Source: Strobilurus pachycystidiatus (Eukaryota > Basidiomycota > Agaricomycetes > Agaricales > Physalacriaceae). From it: a stretch of DNA of 64,000 nucleotides. A program made the position numbers and the translations under genes. Below, piece after piece: positions 22,724-34,990 of the stretch; position 1 is the stretch's first letter; every line of letters begins with the position of its first letter. A model generated the notes under the pieces. It had not been told where the DNA came from. It saw only the letters and a program-made list of their open reading frames with translations, and made no database searches. Location: contig JAHLMK010000019.1 of assembly GCA_019915135.1 (NCBI GenBank), positions 186,001-250,000 of the forward strand, written 5' to 3'.

Positions 22724-23891
22724 TGTACCGATACTGATGGGCATAGGATATTTGTTTGGACGTTGGTTTGGGAAGAGTGACAATGTTGCTGGCGTTGGTG
22801 ATAGTGGATGAAATGAAAGCCCTCGTCGTCTTTTATGTGGATAAGTGGACGTTGGTAGCTGTAATTACGGCACCGCCAGCACGGCGATCATAGGCTGTTG
22901 AAGTGGGACGGAGGCGAGGGGAGGCGGTGCACGGCGACCCAGATACGTGGATACTCATATACTGCCGTGTCAAGGCCAGTGCAATGATAGCTGTCGTAAG
23001 AACGCGTTGTGGAGGTGAAGACTCTTCAATTTCGATGGCTTCTCCAATAGTCGTACACCATACCTTGTAAGGAAAGAAAATCCTCACCGTGCCCTTCGAA
23101 GCCCCGAATGTCTCGTTGAGTCCCCTTGAAGGAAACAGTGGCCTGTCTGTCGGTCCCTGCAAAATTGCTGATCGCTGCCGAGGCGGCCGCGGCATCCATA
23201 CATCGCTTTTCTGATGGCCGTCCGTGCATGTTGGCTCTCTACACCCGCCTGAGCCCGAAGAAGACCACCACGTCCTCTTTGTCTGGACACCTTTCCTGTC
23301 TCCTCTCAGGTTATGCTCTTCTGCGGCTCGGAATTTCGTCACCTCCGTGACAGTCAATAGTGTTGAATGACTGGCTGACCCGCGCGCCACAGTGGCATCA
23401 TCATCATGCAAAAATCTGGGCCCACGGCGACTTGCGGTGTGTCCCAAATGTCTGAGAGCAATGTTTTCAGGGATGACATGATTCTGACATGGCCTCGCAT
23501 TCTGGGTTGGCGAAATTCCGCAAGTTGGCTTCGACTACGACAGATGTCTATCATTCCTTTGGAATGGCACGGGAGCTTTCTCTCCCCCGGAACAGCGCTT
23601 ATTCCCGAAAATATCTTCCCCTGTCCTCCTTAACCCCCTCGAGTGCCAATCTAAGGTCTGCGACGCTGCTTTCGATGCTTTCATCTCACGAGATCTTGAA
23701 GTGAGTTTTTGGGTGCCGTACACGTCGACTCCTATGATTGAACACGGTGCCGTACGTTGAGCTCAACGGGGTCAGTCTCAGCTTAATCCATCACCAGTTG
23801 CGCAACAATACGTCATGGCCGATGGCCGAACCTGATGACAACAGCCTGGCGCTGCGTGTAACTTGCAAAAAAATTCTCTCACCAGACTACC
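22724..23891. other. Intergenic stretch, no gene supported
   Basis: The longest open frame (204 codons, minus strand, 22833-23447) has low-complexity composition and competing frames of similar length on both strands, so I do not call it. It contains no GGTGACGTAACC element, unlike the other MDR promoters. Confidence 0.45.
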
Positions 23892-25333
23892 ATGGCGTCA
23901 CTCAGAAATGCCGCAGTCTTGTTCAACGAGGTACCAAAAGGTCTGCGACGCTCCTCCTCACTCTTCCATGATGTCCTCTTGACGAGCTTTGCAAATTGCA
24001 GGATTTCCCGAACCAGGAAGGACGACTCTGTATGAGTCAACGCGCACCATCGACGTTGACTCTGTCCCATTGGATGGCGGAATCTTACTGAAGGTTTTGG
24101 TTGTCTCTGTCGACCCGTATCAACGCGGTAAGATGCGCTCTCCGGCAACCAAGTCGTACACGGTGCGTCCAAACGGTTTGATCACGAAACAGATTTTCTC
24201 AATGTTCGTGGTGCACTGAATAGTTGATGTACAAGATTGGGGAGCCGTAAGTCTGTTTTATCTAAGATCGCTCGGCGAGGTAAAGAGATAGGAATCTCGA
24301 CCAGGATATACAACTACGGTATTGCCCGTGTCCTTCGGTCTGAGCATCCAGAGTTCCCTGTGGGAGTCCACGTTACGGGCATGATTAGTGCGTCTATTTC
24401 CAATCTACGCATGCAACTCGTTACGACATGGTCAGATTACGAGGAATACACTGTGCTCAAACCAGACGCGATTTCGCCGGCGAAGATTCAGATCATCACG
24501 AAGACGGAGGAGAACCTCCCATGGTCTGTCTACATTGGTGCCGCTGGGATGCCCGGTCGCACGGCCTACGCTGGTTATAAGGCATTTGGTCACGCGAAGA
24601 AGGGGGAGACCATTTTCGTCAGCACTGGGGCAGGTGCTGTTGGCTCGTGAGTGTCTTCGTCTTTCTCCGACATCCGAATATTTGACAGTGATATTCTTAG
24701 GATGGTCGTTCAGCTGGCCAAGAGGGACGGGCTCGTTGTCATCGCTTCCGCGGGATCAGATGAAAAGGTGGCGTGGATGAAAGAGATTGGCGTGGATGTT
24801 GCATTCAATTACAAGACGACTGACACCCTCGAGGTGTTGGAGAGGGAGGGACCTATCGATATGTGCGTCACAGTCTTGTTTATTTTAGACTGGGTGATGA
24901 CGGGATCACCAGTTACTGGGACAACGTTGGTGGCTCGACGCTCGATGCTGCCCTGCAATGTGCGAACAATTATGCCCGGATCATCTCATGCGGGATGATA
25001 ACAGGCTACAACGACGATACTCGCGAGCAGAAAGTGACTTTCAAAGTTTGTCTTTGGCGCTGCTTTCATTCTGTTCTTCGCTCATACACGTTGCGCCCCC
25101 AGAACCTTTCCAACTTGTACGCCCGCTCGCTTACCATCTCCGGATTCCTCGAGTCCAACCTCCGGCCCAAGTATCAGGAGGAATTTTACCGTATCGTACC
25201 CGCGTTACTTGCCTCCGGCGAGATCAAATATAAGGAGGATGTAACGAATGGACTTGAGAGTGCAGGAGATGCGCTGAGCAAGATCCAGTTGGGAGCGAAC
25301 GTCGGGAAGAGCGTCATCGCAGTTGGCGAATAG
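23892..25333 (+). CDS. NADP-dependent MDR oxidoreductase, PTGR1-like, copy C (350 aa, eight exons)
   Basis: Exons 23892-23940, 24002-24162, 24224-24246, 24305-24387, 24436-24646, 24701-24862, 24913-25045 and 25103-25333 give 350 aa. Lengths of exons 1, 3, 4, 5, 6, 7 and 8 match copy A exactly. The loop STGAGAVGS, the SAGSDEKVAWMKEIGVDVA segment and YWDNVGGSTLDAALQ are intact. Together they form the Rossmann fold and active-site cleft of NADPH-dependent double-bond reductases. The sequence differs more from A, B and D than those do from each other (for example DYEEYTVLKPDAI), and its promoter lacks their shared elements. It may therefore be an older, differently regulated copy. Confidence 0.85.
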
Positions 25334-26327
25334 GAAAATACGGAGAAATGAAGTATTCAGGAGACAAAGGTTGAATGTACTTGTAAACATGCGACTCAAA
25401 AGCTTGCGAAAGTTGATCTTAAGAGAGAGTCGACTCGACGATGTTGGTGTACAGGCGGGCAAGCCCGAACCAAGGATGAACAATGGACGTTCGATGAACA
25501 ATGACTAACAAAGGAGTGATCGCCAAGACGACCCCTTGAGGAGATGGATGCAACAAAATCAGGCACTCGTGAAAGGAGAGTTTGTCTGGCCTATCACATT
25601 GCGCGCTCGTCGACAAATTACGACAATAAGTAATACCTTTTGAGGTGGATCAAACTACTTATCTACGCCATCTGGCCTTGGCGGCTCTGACTCGGCGACT
25701 CCTGTCCGCCGCGCCGCAGAAAGCAGAGACCGAGGTTCGACGGTTGGATGGACGCGAGCTGGGTCGGGTCAGGATGAGGTTCATGAGGCCTGGGGATGGT
25801 CGCACGATAACATCTCAGTCCCTATTTTGGCTATGAATTCTGTGACTGTCCTCATTCGATAGCAACTGCGAAAGAAGAGACTGCCACTGAAACATAGCCA
25901 ATAGGGACCGAGGAGATATGTACATCCGTCTACCAGAGGAACAGAGGAACGACGGTGGGACGATTGAGTTCGATGGGTTTGGTCTTCGCTGTGGACACGG
26001 CTTATATATGTCGAAAGGGAGTGCATTTCATAATCCCGTTTTGCCCAATACCGCGATTGTACGCCACGTTCCCTTTCGGGTACAATAAGTACTTGATGTT
26101 CCGCGATAGTTGGCCATTCGATCGACGTGTATCATGCCTTTTGGCGTTTCAATGTCGCAGTTGATAAACCTAGGAAATGGTATTGCTTGTTTTGGGTTGC
26201 GAACGTGAATTTCAAACCCACGTCACGGTCAGGTGTCCGGCCACTTTGATGATAATATACAGATGAACATTTTCTGCACCGCCATACCATGAATTGTGGT
26301 GTTATTATCTGGCACTGGCAAGACACA
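25334..26327. other. Intergenic stretch with an imperfect inverted repeat
   Basis: No gene is supported. An imperfect inverted repeat of about 24 bp (25812-25835 with 25893-25917, core TCCCTATTTTGGCTATG) could form a stem with a 57-base loop, possibly the remains of a small transposon. Confidence 0.5.
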
Positions 26328-26900
26328 CTAAAAGCTCCATGCATTCAGATCCGCCCTCATCCGCATGTACTCCACGGGCCCTTTGAAAAAAGGCTCTCCA
26401 AACCCTACCATTCCGCGCTTCTCGTACCATTGAGCCGCGGTTTTCCTCGCATCGCACCAGATAGTGTCGACGCCTAGCTGCTCCTTCGCAAATTTCCACG
26501 TCTCCCTCAACAGTTCCGTCCCCACCCCGCGTCCTTGCCATTCATGCTCGCATGCAAACTTCCTGAACCGCGCAGCCCCGGCCCCGCTATCGATGGAACC
26601 CGGATCCAGTCCCTGTACCGATTCGCGAAACAGAGAAATGACAGCCACCGGGGAAACCCTGCCAGAAACAAAGGCGCCGAAATGGAACCCGAGGCCGTCC
26701 TCTGGCAGCTGTACTTGCGAGATTGGCTCGTTGGGCCAGAGCACAGAGTGGCGTAGGAGTAGCGTCTCAGACACATTGATCGCCCGGCATGCGACGTCTG
26801 GATTTTGTGAAAGTGAACTACGTGAGCCTGATCGCATAGGAAGTGAGAGTTTGGCCTGATAGCAAGGGCGGAGATTCGTACACGTCGTGGATGCGAACAT
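26328..26900 (-). CDS. GNAT-family N-acetyltransferase (about 190 aa)
   Basis: The C-terminal part contains FACEHEWQGRGVGTELL, which carries the acetyl-CoA pyrophosphate-binding signature Q/RxxGxG/A of GNAT motif A. DTIWCDARKTAAQWYEKRGM, the usual motif B region with the active-site Tyr, follows. Upstream, LRHSVLWPNEPISQVQLPEDG and HFGAFV match the opening strands of a common fungal GNAT subfamily. Members transfer acetyl from acetyl-CoA to small amines or protein N-termini; the substrate is unknown here. The start is uncertain: the frame is open from 26900, but the family domain begins near residue 38, and a short intron may lie in the first 40 codons. Confidence 0.75.
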   Translation of the reverse strand: MFASTTCTNLRPCYQAKLSLPMRSGSRSSLSQNPDVACRAINVSETLLLRHSVLWPNEPISQVQLPEDGLGFHFGAFVSGRVSPVAVISLFRESVQGLDPGSIDSGAGAARFRKFACEHEWQGRGVGTELLRETWKFAKEQLGVDTIWCDARKTAAQWYEKRGMVGFGEPFFKGPVEYMRMRADLNAWSF

Positions 26901-28350
26901 AGTTCCGTCCGGGGCAATGGATGATTATGGATCAAATCGAAACTTGTGGCACAAAGCAAGAAGGGCCACGTGGAGAATGTGCGCGTCATAGGCTGAGATC
27001 GGAAACGTTTGAGGGCCGGGCTTAGAAGGCCCATTCATCAACTCTCAGTGTGAATGTAGACGGCCTGGATAATGGGTGGAACACATCTTGAGCGTTGGAG
27101 AACCGGAATGGTGTGCTTGTGGCAGTCGTTCACGGCTCTCAACGGGATGCGCCAAAAGAGTGCGAGACCGGGGCGGGCCGAGTACTTGATCCCAGACTCA
27201 TTCCTTCCAGACCTGAGACCGTCGTGCTGTTCAGCTCCCTATCTTTTCATCAGTGCGAGCTTTTCAAAGCGGCATTCTCTTTCCGGCCCTGATGAAGGCG
27301 ATGTAGAAAACTTCAAGCGCGGAGAGTCGGAGACTGTGCGCCGACCTCCCGGGAATTCTTGAACACGACGTGGTGGTACTTACCACTAGGAACCGAATTA
27401 GCCAGTAGAGACACAGGCTTGTGGTACATAAATGCGGCCGAGGTGACATTGGCAATGCACATATTCTGTTCCGGGAAAGTAACAATGTTTCCCAATTGCG
27501 CGCGCCACGCTAGTATAAAATGTGCAGTGCAAACTTATATGATTGGGCTCATACAAACCGTCAGTGATCATTACAGCCCGCAGAAGATCCAATTGTTGCT
27601 GAGTCCTGGCTCATTGACTGGTGGTGAGAGTCGACGGTGAGACTCTCAGGTCTGACGCTGAAAAACAATTTTATCCAATTTTTGAGTTATTTAGCTGCTG
27701 CGTCACGTGGCCAAGGCCGGATGTCGAGCCGACTGATGATCGATCATCATTGATCGATATTTTTTCTCCTCTTCGATTCCGTTATTACTTAAGTATCGTG
27801 AGTCCTCTAGCGCACTCACAAAGGATATCTTGTAGAAGTCTTTCGCAAGTTTCCGTGCAGTGCTCCCTTGAGTGAGTCCATCCATTGATGATTGTGTAAA
27901 GACATGTAACTTTCATTTGACTGACCTACCGAGGATAGAACACATTCATTTGGGATGCAGGTACATTCATTCATTCATTCATACATACGATGATTAGCGC
28001 CGCATTAGCGCCATCAAATTTTGAAAGCCCCTGGCCATGGAGCCTATGCCCGGTGACATGATCCCTGACCGATGTACTACGAATGAATCGCCTTTCGCCT
28101 CCCTCGTCTGCAATATTGTGCCTCGTAGGAGTTTGATTTCAGATTCAAGACAATGTAATTTTTGTCTGAACTGGTCATCCATGAGATGTGCTTATTTCGT
28201 CCTGTGTACTAACGCCTTCCAAGATTGATATCAGCTTTACATTGCCTGAGTGAATCAGCGCCAGAAGATGTTTCATGGGGATATATATTGCTTGTTGCTT
28301 ATGGATCACTCGCGTCGCCATATCCCCAACACACTCTGATTCCCACCAAC
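26901..28350. other. Intergenic stretch; TATA box near the right end
   Basis: No supported gene. ATATATATT at 28281-28289 lies about 65 bp before the start of the next gene and is its probable core promoter. A short ATTCATTC direct repeat occurs near 27965-27980. Confidence 0.5.
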
Positions 28351-30857
28351 ATGTCCAATCGGCAGTCGATTCGTTCGAGCGTCGAAATGGAGTCCTTGAA
28401 CTATACACCAACGTAAGACCTTTCGTCCTTTCCATAAATTATCTCTGGTGATTGGGTGATGTAGGAAGGAAGTGGAGGAGGGCAAACTGCTTGAGGAATG
28501 GAGCGATCCGGACGAACTCTCAAGGCCAACGCGACGGCCGTCTCGTCGACTGCTGCTGGTACACTTGCTGCACGGAATGATTCTTCTTCTGAGTATATTA
28601 ACACTTGTTGTTTCTTTCGGACGCTGGGAGCACAAAGTGTCTGTCAACATCAATAGTGTAAGCACCTGTGTCTATTCTCCAGATTCGTTTAACGTCTGCG
28701 CAGGTCAGTCATGTATCGAGCTACATTTCCATTGTTGTACAAATCTTTTCCACGGGCTCCGTCTCTCTCCTCTACCTCGTCTCCAGCGCGGTAGCAATTG
28801 ATGCGGCGATCAGACATCGTACGTGGCGACAACACCCTACTTGTACTGGAACTCATGTGAAGCTAGCTCGTTCCATCCTTGACCTAGACTTCCGCCTTCA
28901 AGCGTGGTACGGCGGAATGGGGCCTGCCATTGCGAACGGGATTTTCCATATGCATCGGTATCGACAGATCTCGCGGAGCGTCCTGTTCGGCGTCCCTCTG
29001 TACTTCCTCGCGGGAGAATTGTTGAAGTTAACGAGTTCGAGTGTTTTGAGTGCGTGATTGTCAAGTTCTACATCTCGTCTCACTTGTCTGAAACCTCTTC
29101 ACCAGGCGTTGATGTATACAACTCTACTACGCAGTTTACGGAATCTGTTCGCAGCCATACCGTGCCTTTCATATCCCCAAATTTTCTACACGTGGAACAT
29201 CAACACTGGAACTGTTCAGAAGATACGAACATGAACTCGCCGAACTATCAGATCACGGACCTATGGAACGTACGCACTCCCCTCAGTGATTGTTACAGTC
29301 GTGTCATGAGAGTCTAGACTGCGAATCACGTTCTTCACCTTGACCAGACAACGGGCAACGACACCACACATCCAGGGGTCATGGGAAAGTACGTCGCAAA
29401 GTCCCGTTCTTGGATCTTACGCTGACTGCCTCTAGCACTCTGCATGACGTTCCTAACTCGTCTATAGACTTTGACGTGGGTGAGCCTAACGCCCGTTTGA
29501 GCTACTCATTCATGAACTAATTTCTTACTCGCAGCACACGTCAATGCGACAAAGATGGTCGTACATTGCTCCCATATCAAGCCAACGGACACCTTTTTCG
29601 AACTGGACTTTGGGTACGATACAGCATCCATCCAATCAGATGGATACTACGTTCGTTGGAACGGTAGTGATAACCCCAACATCACGGCCACGATATATGG
29701 ATCTACGCGACCAATTTACGTTCAGACGACTACGCGACCTGACAATCTTTCCGATATATACCTCAGTCAGACCGTCTTCCTTGGAAGCTACCAGATGTTG
29801 TTGCAGACTTGGCACGCCTCATGGGACGCCTGGGAAGGCAACATGGATTGGGACGGTGTCTCCAGTCAGGTCATGTTCGTTACTGCGTCCGATGACACAG
29901 ACCGCCTCCTACACGATAAGTCTGGTACAGTCGCATCGACCAATGTCACCTACTTAAATCCAAAAAGCGGGGCGGCGTGCAACACTGATCTATGCTCTGG
30001 CGACAATCTGTCCGCGGAGTGCGTCAGTCAGTTTACGAAGCACCCCGAATGTGTCGAGTCGTCTTCTACGTGGCATTTCCAGGCCATCGGATGTTCTCTT
30101 CAAACCGAACACTCGGTTATTGGAATCACGCAGTCGGGTCTACTGTCGAACGAGAGCTACGGTCGCACTCAGCCGTCGGAGCCTCACGACTGGGATGACT
30201 TCTCGCCTCAGTTTGGTAGCAGTTTCCTTGCCAGGGAGTTCCTCGAGATGTTTGTTCCTGCCGGCTGCTACCAGGATGGGACCGGCGTGTATACCCAAAA
30301 TCTTGACCTGATGTCTGGCGTTCTCTTCAGACTACTCTCGTCGAGCACCCAACTGGACGTGGTAGAGAACACGCTCGCGAACATGACAGCGAGCTATCTG
30401 TGGAACATTTGGCAGCAGTGTGACTCGCCATTCGAGTACGGTTGGCCCTATCCTCAGTGCCCCAGCCGACCGGCAAATTATAGCGCTACAGTTCTGGCGA
30501 GCGCTCCGTACGACAAGGCGGTCACGCGCGCCAGACTCGGGATTGTGCAGTGGAAGGCAGCCGCCACTGTGGCCTGCGGGATAATCCTTTTTCTGCTCGC
30601 TTTCCAGCTTCTTGGGACCAGCACAGATGGGGTCGGTGACGTCCCCTTGAGGGAGGCGAGGTTCATGGAAACGTCCCGTTTGTTGCACGATTCGGAGATT
30701 CCGGATGTCGTTGCGACTGCCATGCCAGCTTTTGAGCAGACGCCCATTCGGTATGTGTAGTTCAGCTCCTTTCCGCCTTCTCAGAGTAACTGAAATCTTT
30801 AGATACGTTCGGGGACCTGCAGAGCAACTGACGGCTCGTCTAGACGTGTGTAGATAG
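28351..30857 (+). CDS. Multi-membrane-segment protein of unknown function, paralog 2 (700 aa, nine exons)
   Basis: Exons 28351-28412, 28465-28657, 28704-28818, 28867-29049, 29106-29269, 29318-29388, 29436-29479, 29535-30750 and 30803-30857 give 700 aa. Hydrophobic segments are MILLLSILTLVVSFGRW, IVVQIFSTGSVSLLYLVSS, SVLFGVPLYFLAGELL and, near the end, VACGIILFLLAFQLLG. The region between the third and last segments is rich in Cys and N-glycosylation sites and is probably extracellular. It aligns end to end with the gene at 1683-4211. Six of nine exons have identical lengths, including the 1,216-nt exon. Function unknown. Confidence 0.75.
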
Positions 30858-31068
30858 TGCGGAACTCTTCTACTATGTACAAACACCACCATATATCCAA
30901 GATTGAATCAGTGGCCATTCCTGTCGTCAATCAACCCTATAATATCATAACCGAATCATCATTCAAAGTGGGGATTATACAAGGCGATAACATATACATA
31001 TATCGTAATTTCATCACCATGACTGAACTTGAACTGACGCGAGCACAAACATTGAAGCAGAACACAAA

Positions 31069-33237
31069 TCAACCTTCGATAGTTTGCGAGCCTCGGGAAG
31101 AGCTCTCTCCTCTATCTTCAAGTTTCTCGCGGGTAGCATGGGCGGGACGTTTACTGTCCTCGGTACCCTTGCTTTGAGCAACGAGGTCGTAACGGCTGGC
31201 GTAGCCTGGTGGCGCCCAATTGCGTGAGGTCCATGGGTAACAGTCAGGGTCGTTGTACATCTGCGCAAACATCAGAACACATGCGTAGATGGAGCAAAGA
31301 AGTTTGTACCAGATCAACAGCCTCGAGGGTAAGGTCAGACGATTCGTAAAGGAAAAGGTACACGATGGCACTTCCGAGCAAGTTGCACGCTAGAAATGTG
31401 ATCAGCATCAGACGCTCCCTAGCAGAAGAAACACGTACAGGCAAAGATGAAACCGTAACGGTAGTGGATAGAGCTGACAATGAAGGGTGTGAAGAACGCC
31501 AACAAAAAGTTCCAGAGCCAATTCGACGCGGTCGCGATAGCACCTTGCTTAGCACGCGTACGCGTGGGGAAGGTCTCTCCGATGAGAATCCAGACACCGG
31601 GAGCCCAGGTCATGGCGTAGCCCCAGATGAACATGCAAGCAGACACGATCATGACTGCATGAGTGATCAGTCAAAGAAGGGGCAATCGAACATGGTGAGC
31701 GTACGTTGACCGATGCCCTTGTTGTTGGTGGGGTCCTTCGCAGTACCAGCAATACCGAAAACAAAGAGCCATGCGGCTTGCCAGATGCCACCGCAGATAA
31801 GTGGGCGACGACGACCAAACTATGAGACACTTCAGTGAGGATCACAAAGATAACCACCAGTGAACGTACCCTTTCCATGACGTACATGCCCATGAAAGTG
31901 CAGACGAAGTTGACACCTCCCAGAATGATCTGGGTAACATACGAGTCGCTGATGCCAACCGAAGTGAAGATGGTCGCCCCATAATAGAAGAAGTAGTTGG
32001 CACCCGTCAGTTGTTGGAACATCTGAAGCGCCATACCTAACCGAACATTCAGAGCATCAGAATACAAGTCTTCGTAGAACGCAAGAAAGGAACATACCCA
32101 AACAGGTCCTGTAGAGAATCATGTTCTTTGGCTTGAAGCAGTCGACCCACCCTCCGCTGAAGGTCTTTTCGTACTCGACGTTGATTCTGATTTCCTCGAG
32201 TTCTCTATCGACGAGGCTGTCCGCACCTTCCATGTCTAGGCCAATGCCGTGAGTCACAGCGATGCTGTGACGAGCTTCTTCGTAGCGTCCTTGCCTGGCG
32301 AGCCAACGAGGAGACTCAGGCATCATGAGAATACCGACGGCTAGAACGACTGGCCATGCCATGCCGATACCGACAACAGTGCGCCACGAGCCTGCACCAT
32401 CGATGGAGCGGGAGGCAATTGATATACAGTCTGTGGAACGTCTTTCTTTAGTGGGATGCTACCAGAGGTAAAACAGAAAACGGACAGGCAACGAGGATAC
32501 CAAAGGTGATGAACAGCTGGTAGGTCGCTGTGAGTGTACCGCGGATCTGCTTGGGTGCTGTCTCGGCTTGATACTAGGCAAATGGACACCATCAGCATTG
32601 GACGAGCACACAAAAATCGCCGGTGAAGGCTTACCATAGGAACAGCAGCACTAAGAGCACCAACACCCAGTCCACTGATGAGACGCCCGATTGCGAACTG
32701 GTACCACTCGCTGACACTCGCAATCTGGATGACAACACCGATAATAAAGATGCCGCACTCCACCACCATAGCATATCGCCTGCCAAGGTAGTCCGCAGTG
32801 CTATAACCCATGTAAGTCGGGGTCTGGAGATGATTTATACAACGCGCTATACTCACGGTGCACCACATAGAGCGCCAATCAAGGTTCCGATACTCAAGAA
32901 CGACACCACGAGACCACTCCTCACGTTGCTCCAATGGCACGACGACGCGACGCCGTCCTCAGCGCATTGAGCGAAGCGCGTCTTAAAGTCGCTCATGAGA
33001 AGGATATCAGAGATCTGGCCAGTGTCATAACCGAAGATGAAGCCACCCATCGACGCGACGGTGGCAAGCATGATGGCCATGATGCCGATTGGGACGCCTT
33101 GACTAAGGGAGCATGAGAACGATGACTAGAGACAAGAGTCGAACATATCGAAATGAGGGGACAGGTGAGGTATGGATGATGGTCGAGGGGATGGTGGATG
33201 ACGAAAAGAGAGGCACGTACATATGGAAGAGCGCCAT
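31069..33237 (-). CDS. MFS sugar transporter (539 aa, ten exons)
   Basis: Exons on the minus strand: 33237-33221, 33102-32857, 32800-32635, 32573-32486, 32430-32098, 32036-31870, 31819-31705, 31654-31439, 31389-31310 and 31260-31069, giving 539 aa. Hallmarks of the sugar-porter family are present: FGYDTGQIS in helix 1, ADYLGRR after helix 2, AETAPKQIRG, PESPRWLARQGR after helix 6, QQLTGANYFFYYG in helix 7 and a TLEAVD variant of the usual PETKG..LEE after helix 12. The normal PETKG is YESSD here. Twelve membrane helices are expected, importing hexoses by proton symport across the plasma membrane. The closest relatives are probably fungal high-affinity glucose transporters. The start exon encodes only MALFH plus part of a codon, before a 118-bp intron. 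Confidence 0.87.
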
Positions 33238-33600
33238 TGTGAGCTCTATGCGTTCTGTAAGTCAGTTCGTGACTATTGTAGCAGTGGGGTACAAGCCAAT
33301 ACACTCACCTCTTTTAAAGAAGACGGGGATCGGGGTGGGTTGAATGCTTTTATGACATCGTCACTTTTTGGTGTAGCCGATGCTATCCGCTTGATCAGGA
33401 GGTCCGGATCCAAGCAATCATGGACCTCGGTTGGTATCTCACCGCGGGCACGGAGACGACGCCGAGTGTTTTTATAATTAGGACCAAAACACGGCTAGAC
33501 GCGATGTATTGTGCACGGAAACCTACAAGGAAATGTAATGGAGAGATTCAGCTTCAGGACAGGGTCCAGTGCAGCCAGGTGACGTCGAAGCGCAGCGGTA

Positions 33601-34331
33601 TCAGTACCTATAACGCGTCGAATAATCTATATCAGCATAAGCACGTTTCAGTCCATATTTTAATCAGACGCGACTGCACCTTTGGGCGATACGACTAGAC
33701 CACGACCTTTGGACGCCCCCCGATAAACGGTCTCTAAGATATCGATCATCTACGCACATGAAGCGGTATTAGCGGGGCAATGTGACATCGTTGGATCCGG
33801 CTGACCTCCTGCTTGTTGTCCATGGCCCAATTTCTACGGCCGTTCGGTAAGTGCGGGGAAGGCGGGGAGAGCATGTGGGGGACCATCACTTGCTTACATT
33901 TTGTTATTATTTCCAGTACCCAAATCGATCATGATGTGCTTGTTTCTGGGCCCAGTTACGGGGACGGTAAGCCTCAAGTGTCGCAGCGCTGGTCTGGCTC
34001 TGGCCAGTACTCACCGATAGAAGAACATGACCGTGCACGGATCATAGAGCTCATACATCTATCCGGCATTATCATCAGCAATGCGCGACAAAGTAGATAG
34101 AAACGAACATTCACTGACCTTATTGAAGTCGGGGACCTCTGTGATATCACACAAGTAGATAACGGCAAAGTTCTGAACTTTCTCTGCGACAGCATAGAGG
34201 GTCTCGTCCATTGTCATGCATTGGCTGTCCCAGTCATGCCCGAAACGAATGACGACGACGCGGTCTTCTTCGGATTTGATTGCTTCATCGACGTGCCAGC
34301 CGGACGGCAGGTGCGGGAGAAAGTAAGACAT
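33601..34331 (-). CDS. dib1: Dib1/TXNL4A, U4/U6.U5 tri-snRNP protein (142 aa, six exons)
   Basis: Exons 34331-34119, 34058-34015, 33945-33898, 33833-33806, 33749-33680 and 33626-33601 give 142 aa, the standard length of this highly conserved thioredoxin-fold protein. Signature stretches are LPSGWHVDEAI, VVVIRFGHDWD, YLCDITEVPDFNK, MYELYDPCTVMFF, NKHIMIDLGTGNNN, NWAMDNKQE and GLVVSPKDYSTRYRY. Dib1 blocks premature activation of the spliceosome and must leave before the catalytic stage. Splicing of all five introns restores the family sequence exactly, which makes this the most certain gene model in the window. The gene is divergent from the small gene at 34514, with a 182-bp shared upstream region. 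Confidence 0.97.
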
Positions 34332-34513
34332 GTCGTGCTTGCCGGAGCGGGCGCAGGAGAAGATGGCTCGGGAGCGAGATGTAGATCCGAACGAGGTATG
34401 GAGCTGACGAAAGAAGGCCAGACAGATTTGGTGGCGGTGCCGTTCTTTGTACAGGGACGTGTTTTCCAAACAAACGGCTGTCACGTGGGACGGCTTGTTT
34501 TCAGTGGACCACC
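34332..34513. promoter_or_regulatory. Short shared promoter between dib1 and a divergent small gene
   Basis: Only 182 bp separate the two start codons, so both genes probably share one regulatory region. No TATA box is obvious, as is common for housekeeping promoters. Confidence 0.5.
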
Positions 34514-34990
34514 ATGAGCACGACCAATTCGCCGCCATCGGAGGCTGTGGAGCGCGCTGAGACGGTAAATTGCCCTTCTGCGCGAAAATGTGGATATTTT
34601 ACACGGGTGCTCCCATCTAGGAAAGCCTCAAAGAAGGCGTCTTCGCGGGCCTGACTGCAGGGCTTACATCGGGTATGATAGGCGCGAAGTTCATGGGGTT
34701 CGGTAGGACCAGGATTATCGCGACAACTGTCAGTGAGTAGATTTCCAACCCCTTCGGTTAGTAGTGACTCATTGACACAATTCCTAGTCGCATCAGGCTT
34801 ATGTGGATATTATTTCACCCAAGTACGTATTTTATTACCCGCTGTGAGCGTGTTTGACGATCGCTACTATGTATAGGCATTCAAGGAGACGAACTTGAAG
34901 CAGTTACAGGTCGAGTTTGAAAGGGAGCAGGCGGAGAAGCTGCGAACACAAACTCAGAACTCCGAACCCGCTTTTGGCCAGTCCGTGTAA
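34514..34990 (+). CDS. Small two-helix membrane protein, uncharacterised (103 aa, four exons)
   Basis: Exons 34514-34564, 34621-34732, 34788-34822 and 34877-34990 give 103 aa. After a polar N-terminus come a Gly/Ala-rich hydrophobic segment (GVFAGLTAGLTSGMIGAKF), a basic turn (GFGRTR) and a second hydrophobic segment (ATTVIASGLCGYYFTQ). A charged helical tail follows (QLQVEFEREQAEKLR). The shape suggests an inner-membrane hairpin protein, possibly mitochondrial, but I cannot name the family. All introns are 54-56 bp. Confidence 0.7.

Noticed and set aside
22833..23447. 204-codon minus-strand ORF
   Set aside because: Low-complexity composition, overlapping ORFs of similar length on both strands and no motif or splice partner; not called as a gene.
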